Shown here piece after piece: positions 1 through 6,614 of a stretch of 7,304 bases of DNA. Source of the DNA: an uncultured Collinsella sp. GTDB taxonomy: Bacteria; Actinomycetota; Coriobacteriia; Coriobacteriales; Coriobacteriaceae. The stretch is from the NCBI GenBank assembly GCA_905204635.1, contig CAJLAN010000078.1, positions 1 to 7,304 on the forward strand, given 5' to 3'. The number at the start of each line of letters is the position of its first letter. Position 1 is the first letter of the stretch. The notes beneath the pieces are model-generated. The model was not told where the DNA came from and made no database searches. It was given only the letters and a program-made list of their open reading frames with translations. The translations under genes and the position numbers were made by a program.

Positions 1-516
1 CCCAGCCCCAGCCACAAACCCGTCCTCGCCCAGCTCAACGCCACCGTCCCAGGTAGCGGCGCCGCCCACGGTGAGCGGATCGCCGCCGGCGCGCATCACG
101 GCCTCCTTCTGGTCCAGGATGCCGCACGCCTCCACGATGGCATCGATCACCGTCTCGGGGCGAATGGCGCACCCGGGCGCGTACACGTCCACGGGAATCG
201 CGCGGTCCACGCCGCCGATCACGTTGTAGGCATCGCGGAACACGCCGCCCGAACACGCGCAGATACCGCAGGCCACCACGCACTTGGGCTCGAGCATCTG
301 GTTGTAGATCTGGCGCACGACGGGCAGGTTCTGGGCATTGACCGACCCCGTCACCAAAAAGATATCCGCATGCTTGGGGTTGCCGGTGTTGACCACGCCA
401 AAGCGCTCCGCATCGAACAGCGGCGTGAGCGAGGCCAGCACCTCGATATCGCATCCGTTGCAGCTCGAGCCGTCGTAATGAATAACCCACGGCGAGCGCG
501 ACATTTTATGATCCAT
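1..516 (-). CDS. Ech-type [NiFe] hydrogenase small subunit (EchC/NuoB-like), partial
   Basis: This is the electron-transferring small subunit of a group 4 membrane-bound [NiFe] hydrogenase, on the cytoplasmic side, holding the cluster next to the catalytic large subunit. Reading leftwards from 516, 172 codons stay open to the window edge, so the C-terminus is missing. The cluster ligands are visible: C19 and C22 in SCNGCDIE, C86 in ACGICACSGG, and C116 in APGCAIRPE. The CNGCDIE form separates group 4 hydrogenases from complex I NuoB, which has adjacent cysteines there. I chose the ATG at 516 because AGGAGG (525-530) sits 8 bases before it; a second in-frame ATG at 504 lies too far away. Only 12 bases separate it from the stop of the upstream EchA-EchB gene, so the two are an operon and probably translationally coupled. 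After about residue 140 there is a glycine-rich tail of uncertain role. HycG- or MbhJ-type assignment is the alternative; the large subunit is outside the window. Confidence 0.88.
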   Translation of the reverse strand, partial: MDHKMSRSPWVIHYDGSSCNGCDIEVLASLTPLFDAERFGVVNTGNPKHADIFLVTGSVNAQNLPVVRQIYNQMLEPKCVVACGICACSGGVFRDAYNVIGGVDRAIPVDVYAPGCAIRPETVIDAIVEACGILDQKEAVMRAGGDPLTVGGAATWDGGVELGEDGFVAGAG

Positions 517-524
517 GGATGCCG

Positions 525-530
525 CCTCCT
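525..530 (-). promoter_or_regulatory. Ribosome binding site overlapping upstream stop codon
   Basis: On the minus strand the TAG stop of the EchA-EchB fusion gene (529-531) runs straight into a perfect AGGAGG, reading TAGGAGG. It is 8 bases from the ATG at 516 and decides that start over the ATG at 504. The overlap of stop and Shine-Dalgarno suggests coupled translation, which would keep the membrane and small subunits in proportion (inference). Confidence 0.8.
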
Positions 531-3411
531 AAATAAATACGTCGACGAGGATGGGCATAAGGTTGAGCAGGCCAAACACCAGCGCCACGCCCCATCCGAG
601 CTTAAAGCAGCTGCGCCAGGTGCTGCGGGCAAAGGTGTTGTCGATCAGCACCTCGACAAAATACGTCGCAGCCATCACGACCAGGGCTACGACCCAGCTC
701 ACCGGGTTGTCCCAAACAAAGAACATGCCCACCCACATCAAAAACAGCACGGTCTCGCACCAGTGCATAAGGGTCATCTTGGCCAGCGTGCCGCCGCTCA
801 TCTCGGTGGCGACGCCCTGGACAATCTCCTGATGCGCGTGATGTGAGTACGAAAGGTCAAACGGCGACTTGCGCAACTTGATGGTGAGTACCGCAAGCAG
901 CGCCAGGAAAATGGGCGCACTGTACACGATGATGGGCGCCGACTGCCCGGTCACAGCAATGGAATCGAAGCTGTCGGTGGCGAGATACAGGCCCACGCTC
1001 ATCAGCAGAACGGCGGGCTCGTAACTCATGACCTGCAGCAACTCGCGGTCGGCGCCGACCTGGGCAAACGGGCTTTGCGTCGAGGCGGACGCCAGCACCA
1101 CAAAGATCGCGGCGAGCGTCACCATAAAGGCGCACAGCAGCGTGTTGGAGCCCGACACAAAGATGCCGCCGCCCACGACGGTGAAGATGAGCGCGCACGC
1201 CATGTAGGTATCGTCCATGGTGTTTACGCTGGCGGGGGCCTTGCGCAGCAGCTTGGCAACATCGTAGAAGGGCTGCAGCAAGCGCGGGCCCACGCGGCCC
1301 TGCATGCGGGCGGACAGCTTGCGGTCAACTCCGTCGATCAGGCCGCCCACAAGCGGCGCCAGCAGGGCAAACGCCACGGTACCAATAAATATGCCCACGA
1401 CGCCCGAACCTTCGAAATACTTGCCGCGCAGCACCGAGGGCGCGCTCATGGCAAGCCGCTCGGGCCCAATCCACGCGCAACACAGCAGCGCAAACAAGAT
1501 AATGCTGCAGCACACGACGCTACCCGCGGGGCCAATACGTTTCTCGCCAAGGGCGTCCTTCGAGTACCAATTGCGCTTTTCGGCCTTCACCTCGTGTCCC
1601 ATCGAGCCGCGGAAATGGCGATATTTGTCGGTTCCCACGCCCGAAAGGTACACGTTGACGTGCGGCTTATTGCTCACGCGGAACGACGTCAGCAGCACCA
1701 CGGCGATAAACGCCACGATAACGACCATCAGATACATTGCGTCCTTGCCAATAACATACGGCACGCGACCAAACACCATGGCGAGGTAAGGCGACACCAG
1801 ACCGCTCGAGATAACCGGGAACGCCACGCAGCACAGAATCAGCAGCGCGGCGATGGTGTTGAGCGCCATCCATTCGGTCTTATGGACATTGACCTCAACG
1901 TTTTGAGCCGTGGGGTCGACGCCCGAAAGCTTGGCAAGCCACTTGCCCCAGAAAAAGAACGTCGCGGCCGAGCCAAAGGCCAGCACCATGATCATGAGCA
2001 CGTTGCCGGTCTGGGCAAACGCCACCAGGGCACCCCACTTGGACACGAGCATGCCAAACGGCGCCACAAACATGCCCATGATGCCCAGCATCATCAGGCG
2101 CGTCAGGTGCGGCATGCGGCTGAACATACCGTCCATATCCTCGATATCGCGGCTGCCGATATGATGCTCGGCCGTGCCCACGCACAGGAACAGCAGCGAC
2201 TTGGCCACCGTGTGGAACAGGATCAGGAAGATGGCCGCCCATACGGCCTCGGGCGCGCCGACACCCAAGCAGGCACTGATGAGGCCCAAGTTGGAAATGG
2301 TGGAGTACGCAAGCACGCGTTTGGCGTTGCTCTGCGAGATGGCCATAAGGGCAGCAAGCAAAAACGTGATGGCACCCACACTCGTGACCATAAAGCCGGT
2401 CACGGGATAGATGGCATAGAGCGGGCTGAGCTTGACCATCAGGAACACGCCGGCTTTGACCATGGTGGACGAATGCAGCAGGGCGCTCGTGGGGGTGGGG
2501 GCAACCATGGCGCCCAGCAGCCAAGTGTGGAACGGCATCTGCGCGGCCTTGGTGAGTGCGGCGAGCGACAGCAGGACGACCGGCATCACCAGCAGCGCGG
2601 ATTGTGCAGTTCCGGCGCCGGAAAGCTCGATCATGCCCGAGATGGTCAGCGGCATGCCGTTAACGTGCAGATACATGAGTCCGGCCAAAAACGCGATGCC
2701 GCCCAGCATGTTGAGGATGATCTGGGTAAAGGCGTTCTTGATGGCCTCGGGCGTGCGCGTGTAGCCAATCATAAGGAACGAGCACACGGTGGTGATTTCC
2801 CAGACGCAGAACAGCCACTCAAGGTTGTCGCTCGTCACGATGACGAACATGGCCGAGAGGAACAGGAACATAAGCGCCAGGAACTGCGGGCGACGGTCGG
2901 GCGTGGTCTGCCCGCGCAGCGCAGCCTCGTGCTCATCGTGCGCTTGGAAGTCCTTCATGTAGCCCAAGGCATACACGCAGATTAGGCTGCCGACAATGCC
3001 GACGGCGAGGACCATGATCACGCTCATGTAGTCCAGGTAGAGCGGGGTTGCGGTGACGGCTTCGGTCGCGGGCAGCGTCATGGTCGCAAAGGCGAGCGAG
3101 CCCACCAGCTGGACTATGCCGAACACCGTGGTGAGCGCGTTCCTATATTTGTACGCGTTGTACAGGATGACAGCGCACAGGATGACATCGATGGCGGAAC
3201 TGATGATCGAGAGCACATGCGAGGTGCCGGGGGCAACCTCAAAGCTCTGCGGACCCGTGCCAAAAAACATGACGGCGACTACAACTGTCACCGCCATAAT
3301 AATGCCGGAACCTATGAGCCCCACCGCATCGCGGGCGCGGTCACCGCGCGCGAGCAGCATGCCCAGCGCCGGTACCAGCGGAAACAGGGTAAGGAAATAC
3401 AGTAGCGTCAT
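529..3411 (-). CDS. Fused EchA-EchB (NuoL/M-like + NuoH-like) membrane subunit of energy-converting hydrogenase
   Basis: A 960-residue inner-membrane protein with about two dozen hydrophobic segments that should form the ion-pumping arm of an Ech-type hydrogenase. Residues 1 to about 600 are an antiporter-like subunit: E205 in VWEITTVC, K288 in LTKAAQMPFHTW, the APTPTSALLHSSTMVKAG signature (304-321, K319), and K404 in HTVAKSLLFL are the proton-path residues conserved in NuoL/M/N. Residues from about 665 to 960 are NuoH/EchB-like: DGVDRKLSARMQGRVGPR (693-710), LLQPFYDVAKLL, ADRELLQVMSYEP (787-799) and KSPFDLSYSHHAHQE (848-862). The SHHAHQE stretch is typical of EchB/MbhM rather than complex I. 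Separate Ech proteins would be roughly 640 and 290 residues, so the length fits a full fusion. A linker helix near 630-648 joins them. GGGGGAG at 3419-3425, 7 bases upstream, supports the ATG at 3411. First gene of the operon as seen; the EchC-like gene follows. Confidence 0.88.
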   Translation of the reverse strand: MTLLYFLTLFPLVPALGMLLARGDRARDAVGLIGSGIIMAVTVVVAVMFFGTGPQSFEVAPGTSHVLSIISSAIDVILCAVILYNAYKYRNALTTVFGIVQLVGSLAFATMTLPATEAVTATPLYLDYMSVIMVLAVGIVGSLICVYALGYMKDFQAHDEHEAALRGQTTPDRRPQFLALMFLFLSAMFVIVTSDNLEWLFCVWEITTVCSFLMIGYTRTPEAIKNAFTQIILNMLGGIAFLAGLMYLHVNGMPLTISGMIELSGAGTAQSALLVMPVVLLSLAALTKAAQMPFHTWLLGAMVAPTPTSALLHSSTMVKAGVFLMVKLSPLYAIYPVTGFMVTSVGAITFLLAALMAISQSNAKRVLAYSTISNLGLISACLGVGAPEAVWAAIFLILFHTVAKSLLFLCVGTAEHHIGSRDIEDMDGMFSRMPHLTRLMMLGIMGMFVAPFGMLVSKWGALVAFAQTGNVLMIMVLAFGSAATFFFWGKWLAKLSGVDPTAQNVEVNVHKTEWMALNTIAALLILCCVAFPVISSGLVSPYLAMVFGRVPYVIGKDAMYLMVVIVAFIAVVLLTSFRVSNKPHVNVYLSGVGTDKYRHFRGSMGHEVKAEKRNWYSKDALGEKRIGPAGSVVCCSIILFALLCCAWIGPERLAMSAPSVLRGKYFEGSGVVGIFIGTVAFALLAPLVGGLIDGVDRKLSARMQGRVGPRLLQPFYDVAKLLRKAPASVNTMDDTYMACALIFTVVGGGIFVSGSNTLLCAFMVTLAAIFVVLASASTQSPFAQVGADRELLQVMSYEPAVLLMSVGLYLATDSFDSIAVTGQSAPIIVYSAPIFLALLAVLTIKLRKSPFDLSYSHHAHQEIVQGVATEMSGGTLAKMTLMHWCETVLFLMWVGMFFVWDNPVSWVVALVVMAATYFVEVLIDNTFARSTWRSCFKLGWGVALVFGLLNLMPILVDVFI

Positions 3412-3451
3412 ACCATCACTCCCCCATGCAAAAACGCTGCAATTGTTTAAC

Positions 3452-3457
3452 GTTATA
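3452..3457 (-). promoter_or_regulatory. Possible -10 element for the hydrogenase operon
   Basis: The gap 3412-3554 lies between a terminator and the first hydrogenase gene, so it should hold the operon promoter. TATAAC on the minus strand, five of six bases matching TATAAT, lies about 40 bases before the start codon. No good -35 sits 16-18 bases upstream of it; TTGACC at 3490-3495 is too far away. The assignment is weak, and an activator-dependent promoter would explain the missing -35. Confidence 0.3.
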
Positions 3458-3554
3458 GCTCAATTACGGGGTTGCGGTGGCAGGTTTTCGGTCAACTGGG
3501 GAGTTTTGGGCGTACGGGGCAAGGAGTCTGTCCGCATTGGAGCAGAGGCACAGC

Positions 3555-3580
3555 AAGAAAAATGCGCCCCCGTGGGCGCA
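3555..3580 (-). terminator. Rho-independent terminator of the HTH gene
   Basis: On the minus strand a perfect 7-bp stem TGCGCCC/GGGCGCA (3563-3580) with a 4-base loop is followed by TTTTTCTT (3555-3562). It begins 12 bases after the TAG stop of the HTH gene. It separates that gene from the hydrogenase operon downstream. There is no T-run on the plus side, so it works only leftwards. Confidence 0.85.
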
Positions 3581-3592
3581 CCATCCCGTTCG

Positions 3593-3997
3593 CTATTCCG
3601 CCTTTTTAACGCGCGGCTTGCGTCCGCGCGGCTTATCGACCAGCGCGGCCTCACCGCCCTCGCGGTACTGACGGCACCAAGCCTTGACCGAAGACTCGCT
3701 GGGAATCTTGTGCTTGATCATGGCCTCGCGAACCGTCAAGCCGTTTTCCAGACGGTCCTTAACCACAGCGAGCTTTACGTCGTACGAATAGGTGTGATGA
3801 TGCGAACCGGCATTGAGAACGGCGTCGGCACCGCCCACGGCATACGCGCGGGCCCACTGACGAGCCGTGGCCTGGGGAATGCCAAGCTCCGCGGCGAGAG
3901 CGCGATGACCGACCCCCTCTTGGAGGATCTCGACGGCGCGCTGCCTAACCTCGGGCGCATGCGTGCGAGTCCTAGTTGCTTCCGACATACCTGCCAC
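3593..3997 (-). CDS. Orphan double helix-turn-helix protein, IS3/IS150 OrfA-like
   Basis: A 134-residue DNA-binding protein with two transposase-type HTH domains: residues about 15-61 (HAPEVRQRAVEIL, then ALAAELGIPQATARQWARAY) and about 72-118 (YDVKLAVVKDRLENG, then REAMIKHKIPSESSVKAWCRQY). Each ends in the Y-x2-GG-x-A pattern seen in OrfA of IS150-like elements. It finishes with a basic AT-hook-like DKPRGRKPRVKK tail. OrfA proteins usually continue here into a coiled coil before a frameshift into OrfB. That part is absent, and no OrfB or terminal repeats flank the gene. The reading frame is intact and ends at its own terminator, so it may be a domesticated regulator rather than decay debris (inference). 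Start is ambiguous: GTG at 3997 has AAGG 7 bases upstream; ATG at 3988 is a plausible alternative. Codon use looks like its neighbours. Its target is unknown; being next to the hydrogenase operon is suggestive only. Confidence 0.75.
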   Translation of the reverse strand: MAGMSEATRTRTHAPEVRQRAVEILQEGVGHRALAAELGIPQATARQWARAYAVGGADAVLNAGSHHHTYSYDVKLAVVKDRLENGLTVREAMIKHKIPSESSVKAWCRQYREGGEAALVDKPRGRKPRVKKAE

Positions 3998-4038
3998 TTC
4001 TTAGCCTTAGCCGTTAATCTGCTTTCTTACGTGCAAGT

Positions 4039-4067
4039 TAGATAGTAGCATTTTACTGTTTGCTCAA
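4039..4067 (-). promoter_or_regulatory. Weak promoter candidate for the HTH gene
   Basis: On the minus strand TTGAGC (4062-4067) is followed after 17 bases by TATCTA (4039-4044), about 40 bases before the HTH start. Both hexamers match the consensus poorly, four and three of six. It is listed because the surrounding DNA is AT-rich and placed where a promoter is needed. Confidence 0.25.
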
Positions 4068-4103
4068 AGCAGTTAATTAAAATAGACACGGCGTTATCTG
4101 GGC

Positions 4104-4117
4104 ATTTGGCACCAAAT
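4104..4117. repeat. Operator-like dyad ATTTGG-CA-CCAAAT
   Basis: Perfect 6-bp inverted arms around a 2-base centre, in the AT-rich leader of the HTH gene. Its core TTGGCACC (4106-4113) recurs as a direct copy at 4191-4198. Two sites 85 bases apart, about eight helical turns, are what a looping repressor would use (inference). They may also be chance in AT-rich DNA. Confidence 0.4.
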
Positions 4118-4190
4118 TACGACATTTCTTTATCGATTATTTACGCTGGTAGCTGACTCGCAGCTAATCATCATTCGCTTGTCAACAAAA

Positions 4191-4229
4191 TTGGCACCTC
4201 TTTATGTCCTTTGGTATAGAGGATATAGT
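4191..4229 (+). promoter_or_regulatory. Promoter-like string on the plus strand
   Basis: TTGGCA (4191-4196), five of six matching TTGACA, is followed after 18 bases by TATAGA (4215-4220); a second -10-like TATAGT lies at 4224-4229. A transcript from here would run rightwards into the 3' end of the flavoenzyme gene in antisense. There is no plus-strand gene to receive it, so it would serve a small or antisense RNA if real. Confidence 0.3.
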
Positions 4230-4320
4230 TATTAACCCCTCCCCCAATAATTTTGAGTGATCTGCAAGGCAGTAGACGTCCTCACTCCTCATGATTACCG
4301 CACATTACCATCCACCGGAG

Positions 4321-4362
4321 CAAAACAAAAAGGGCGGGACCTGCTGCGCTTGCAGGCCCCGC
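4321..4362 (-). terminator. Rho-independent terminator of the flavoenzyme gene
   Basis: On the minus strand an 11-bp stem (4334-4344 with 4352-4362, one G-T wobble) with a 7-base loop is followed by CCTTTTTGTTTTG. It lies 75 bases after the stop codon of the flavoenzyme gene and closes that transcript before the HTH gene, arguing that the two are separate units. Confidence 0.9.
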
Positions 4363-4437
4363 ACCGGTTGACACCCGACGGGACACAGCCGGGCGAGACG
4401 GATCCGTGCTACCGCCCCGCCTGGCCGCGATGTTCAA

Positions 4438-6468
4438 CTACAGCTCGTTGGCCGCGTGATACGCCGTGCGAATGGCGCTCGCAATGTCGGCGGTGCGCTC
4501 GCCCGAGCAGTCACCCACGCAGGTCACGGGCACCGTCACGCCATCCAGGTCAAACGCATTGGCCTTGGAGCCCACGGCCATCACCACGTGATCGCAGGCG
4601 ATCTTCACCGGCTCCTCAGCGCCGTCCTCGGTGGTGCGAACAGCCTCCACGCCCTCGTCGGTAATGGCGGTCAGGCGGGTCTTAACATGCTGCTCCACGT
4701 TGTGCTCTGTAAAGTCGCTCATAATCAGCGGCAGAATGGTCTCGGACTCGCCTGCGGCAATCTTGTCGAGCATCTCCACGATCGCCACCTCGCAGCCGTG
4801 CTGCAGCAGATACTCGGCAGTCTCGGTGCCCACCAGGCCACCGCCAATGACGGCGACGCGGCCGCTGAGCTCCACCTTGCCGGCCAGCACGTCCCAGCTC
4901 GAGACGACCTTGTCCGAGTCGGCACCCGGAACGGGGATGACCACGTCGTGCGCGCCCACGGCCACAATCGCGGCGTCGGCGGCGTTGAGGTCCTCTGCCG
5001 TAGCGACGTGGCTGAGCTCAACCTTCACGCCCAGGCCAGGCAGAATCTTCTCGTAGTACTCGACCGAGCGCATGATCTCGTCCTTGCGCGGAGGCGCAGC
5101 CGCCAGCACAATCTGGCCGCCCAAGTGATCGCTCGCCTCGTAGATGGTCACGTCGTAGCCGCGCTTGGCCGCCACGCGTGCGGCCTCCAGGCCGGCGATG
5201 CCGCCGCCCACCACGGCGATCTTCTTGTCGCCCTCGCCCGGCTTGATGGCGATGGTCGCCTCGTCACCGTTCTCGGCGTTGAGCACGCACGAGATGTACT
5301 TGCGGTTTTGAATCGCGTCGACGCAGCCCTTGTTGCAGTTGAGGCACTCGCGGATGGGCTCACCCGTGGCGGCCTTCAGCGCAATGTCGGGGTCGCACAT
5401 GAGCGAGCGCCCATAGGCGATGATGTCGGCCGCGCCGTCTTCCAGAATCTTCTCGCCGGCCTCGACCGAGACAACACGGCCGACGGTTGCCACCGGCACG
5501 GAGACAAGGGCCTTGACGCGCTCGGCCACCGGCAGCGTCCAGTTGTAGGGCATGGCACCCATGGGCGGAATGGTGTCGCCCATGTTGCCGGTGTGGTTTG
5601 CCTGCGCGACCTGGATCATGTCGATGCCCGCGCCCTCAAGCAGCTTGGCAAACTCGCAGGCCTCGTCGGGCTGCAGGCCGCCCTTACCGCGCGGCGTGCC
5701 GTCGGGGTTCTCCATGATCACGGGGAGCTTGTACTCCACCATCAGCTGCGGCGCGGCTTCCTTAATGGCAGCGACGACCTCCAGCGCGTAGCGGACGCGG
5801 TTCTCGAACGAACCACCGTACTCGTCGGTGCGCTGGTTGAGGATGGCCGAGCACAGCGAACCCACCAAGCGGTCGCCGTGGACCTCGATGGCGTCGATGC
5901 CGGCCTGCTGCGCGCGAGCGGCCGAGGCAGCGATGGCCTCCTTGATCTGGGTGAGCTGCTCTACGGTGGCCTCGTTCACAAAGTGTTGCATGTCGTGGTG
6001 CAGCTTGGCGTATGCCTGCTTGCGAATCTCGTTGGACTCGGCCATCTTGGCGGCAAAGGTCTCCTCGTCGCCGGCGGCCTTGGCCTCCTGCGCGGCCTTG
6101 GCGGCAGCCATGGAGCCCATGACCATGCGGCCAACGCCGGGCACGTCGTACTCGGGGTGGAACAGCTGCAGCGCGACCTTGGCACCGTGCTTGTGGACGG
6201 CATCGGCCAGCGCCTTAAACGTGGGGATCTGGGCGTCGGTCGCCAGCTTGGGCGTGGGGCTCGCGGTCATAACGGGAGCGACGTCGCCGATGACGATGTA
6301 GCTCACGCCGCCACGGGCCAGGCGCTCGTAAAAAGCCAGGCTGCGCTCGCCGATGGAACCGTCGCGCTCCTCGTAGCCGGTGGTCAGCGGCGGGAACATA
6401 ATGCGGTTCTTGAGCTCAAGGGGGCCAACCGTAATGGGCTGGAGCAGCTTGGATGCAGGTGCGGTCAT
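4438..6468 (-). CDS. NADH:flavin oxidoreductase, 2,4-dienoyl-CoA/enoate reductase family (FMN, 4Fe-4S, FAD)
   Basis: A cytoplasmic 676-residue reductase that should pass hydride from NAD(P)H via FAD and [4Fe-4S] to FMN and on to an activated C=C bond. Residues 1 to about 370 are an Old Yellow Enzyme barrel (LKNRIMFPPLTTGY at 18-32; LNQRTDEYGGSFENR at 210-224). The cluster motif is C375, C378, C382, C394 (C-x2-C-x3-C-x11-C), as in FadH, BaiCD/BaiH and trimethylamine dehydrogenase. Then come an FAD Rossmann motif GGGIAGLEAA (421-430) and a second dinucleotide motif GGGLVGTETA (542-551), with E565 suggesting NADH over NADPH. H292 matches the catalytic His of FadH, but the usual HGYL tyrosine segment reads HGDRLVG, about three residues shorter. 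An Ala/Glu/Lys-rich helical insert of about 35 residues lies at 119-165. GAGG 7 bases before ATG 6468 supports the start. Gene stands alone, between its own promoter region and terminator. Substrate unknown: fatty enoyl, cinnamate-like or bile/steroid enones all fit the family. Confidence 0.88.
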   Translation of the reverse strand: MTAPASKLLQPITVGPLELKNRIMFPPLTTGYEERDGSIGERSLAFYERLARGGVSYIVIGDVAPVMTASPTPKLATDAQIPTFKALADAVHKHGAKVALQLFHPEYDVPGVGRMVMGSMAAAKAAQEAKAAGDEETFAAKMAESNEIRKQAYAKLHHDMQHFVNEATVEQLTQIKEAIAASAARAQQAGIDAIEVHGDRLVGSLCSAILNQRTDEYGGSFENRVRYALEVVAAIKEAAPQLMVEYKLPVIMENPDGTPRGKGGLQPDEACEFAKLLEGAGIDMIQVAQANHTGNMGDTIPPMGAMPYNWTLPVAERVKALVSVPVATVGRVVSVEAGEKILEDGAADIIAYGRSLMCDPDIALKAATGEPIRECLNCNKGCVDAIQNRKYISCVLNAENGDEATIAIKPGEGDKKIAVVGGGIAGLEAARVAAKRGYDVTIYEASDHLGGQIVLAAAPPRKDEIMRSVEYYEKILPGLGVKVELSHVATAEDLNAADAAIVAVGAHDVVIPVPGADSDKVVSSWDVLAGKVELSGRVAVIGGGLVGTETAEYLLQHGCEVAIVEMLDKIAAGESETILPLIMSDFTEHNVEQHVKTRLTAITDEGVEAVRTTEDGAEEPVKIACDHVVMAVGSKANAFDLDGVTVPVTCVGDCSGERTADIASAIRTAYHAANEL

Positions 6469-6520
6469 GGATATTCCTCTCTTGTAGGCGCGGCGGCGAT
6501 GATGCCGCGTAGTTGTCTAG

Positions 6521-6550
6521 AGGATATGGCATGGGGATACAACAGCGCAA
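6521..6550 (-). promoter_or_regulatory. Candidate promoter of the flavoenzyme gene
   Basis: On the minus strand TTGCGC (6545-6550) is separated by 18 bases from TATCCT (6521-6526), about 52 bases before the ATG at 6468. Both are partial matches. Between promoter and start lies a small dyad CGCGGC/GCCGCG (6489-6509). Confidence 0.35.
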
Positions 6551-6614
6551 CGGAAATCGGCGGACAGCAGGTAGCGGCAGGTGGATGGGGATGGGCGGGG
6601 CGGCCCGTCGGTTT

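Larger units (their letters stand above)
3998..4437. other. AT-rich intergenic gap of 440 bases
   Basis: This gap lies between the HTH gene start and the flavoenzyme stop, both on the minus strand. Positions 3998-4260 are much more AT-rich than the rest of the window. I see no convincing coding frame in it; a frame opening with GTG at 4257 on the plus strand merely continues as antisense to the flavoenzyme. It holds a dyad at 4104-4117, a small hairpin TAGCTG/CAGCTA (4150-4166), the terminator at 4321-4362, and a 10-bp palindrome ACGGATCCGT (4398-4407). It could be a long 5' leader or operator region, a small RNA locus, or the scar of a lost element. Confidence 0.6.

Noticed and set aside
35..490. 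151-residue minus-strand frame inside the small-subunit gene
   Set aside because: It is the wrong frame, an arginine-rich shadow; the frame beginning at 516 carries the cluster cysteines.
1075..2985. Long plus-strand open frame of 636 codons
   Set aside because: It is antisense to the EchA-EchB gene. The product is a His/Arg/Gln-rich string without domain motifs, while the minus frame has clear family motifs.
529..3411. Complex I (NADH dehydrogenase) membrane subunits
   Set aside because: The SHHAHQE stretch, the CNGCDIE small subunit next door and the A-B-C order fit Ech-type hydrogenase better.
3053..4045. 330-residue plus-strand frame
   Set aside because: It runs antisense across two genes, a terminator and an intergenic gap, and has no recognisable domain.
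4107..4205. Sigma-54 promoter at the TGGCAC strings
   Set aside because: Neither copy has the TTGC element at the required distance, and actinobacteria generally lack sigma-54.
3412..4437. Complete insertion sequence around the HTH gene
   Set aside because: I found no OrfB or DDE catalytic frame, no matching terminal inverted repeats and no target duplication.
4257..4664. Plus-strand frame opening with GTG in the AT-rich gap
   Set aside because: There is no Shine-Dalgarno, and most of it is a Pro/Arg-rich antisense shadow of the flavoenzyme gene.
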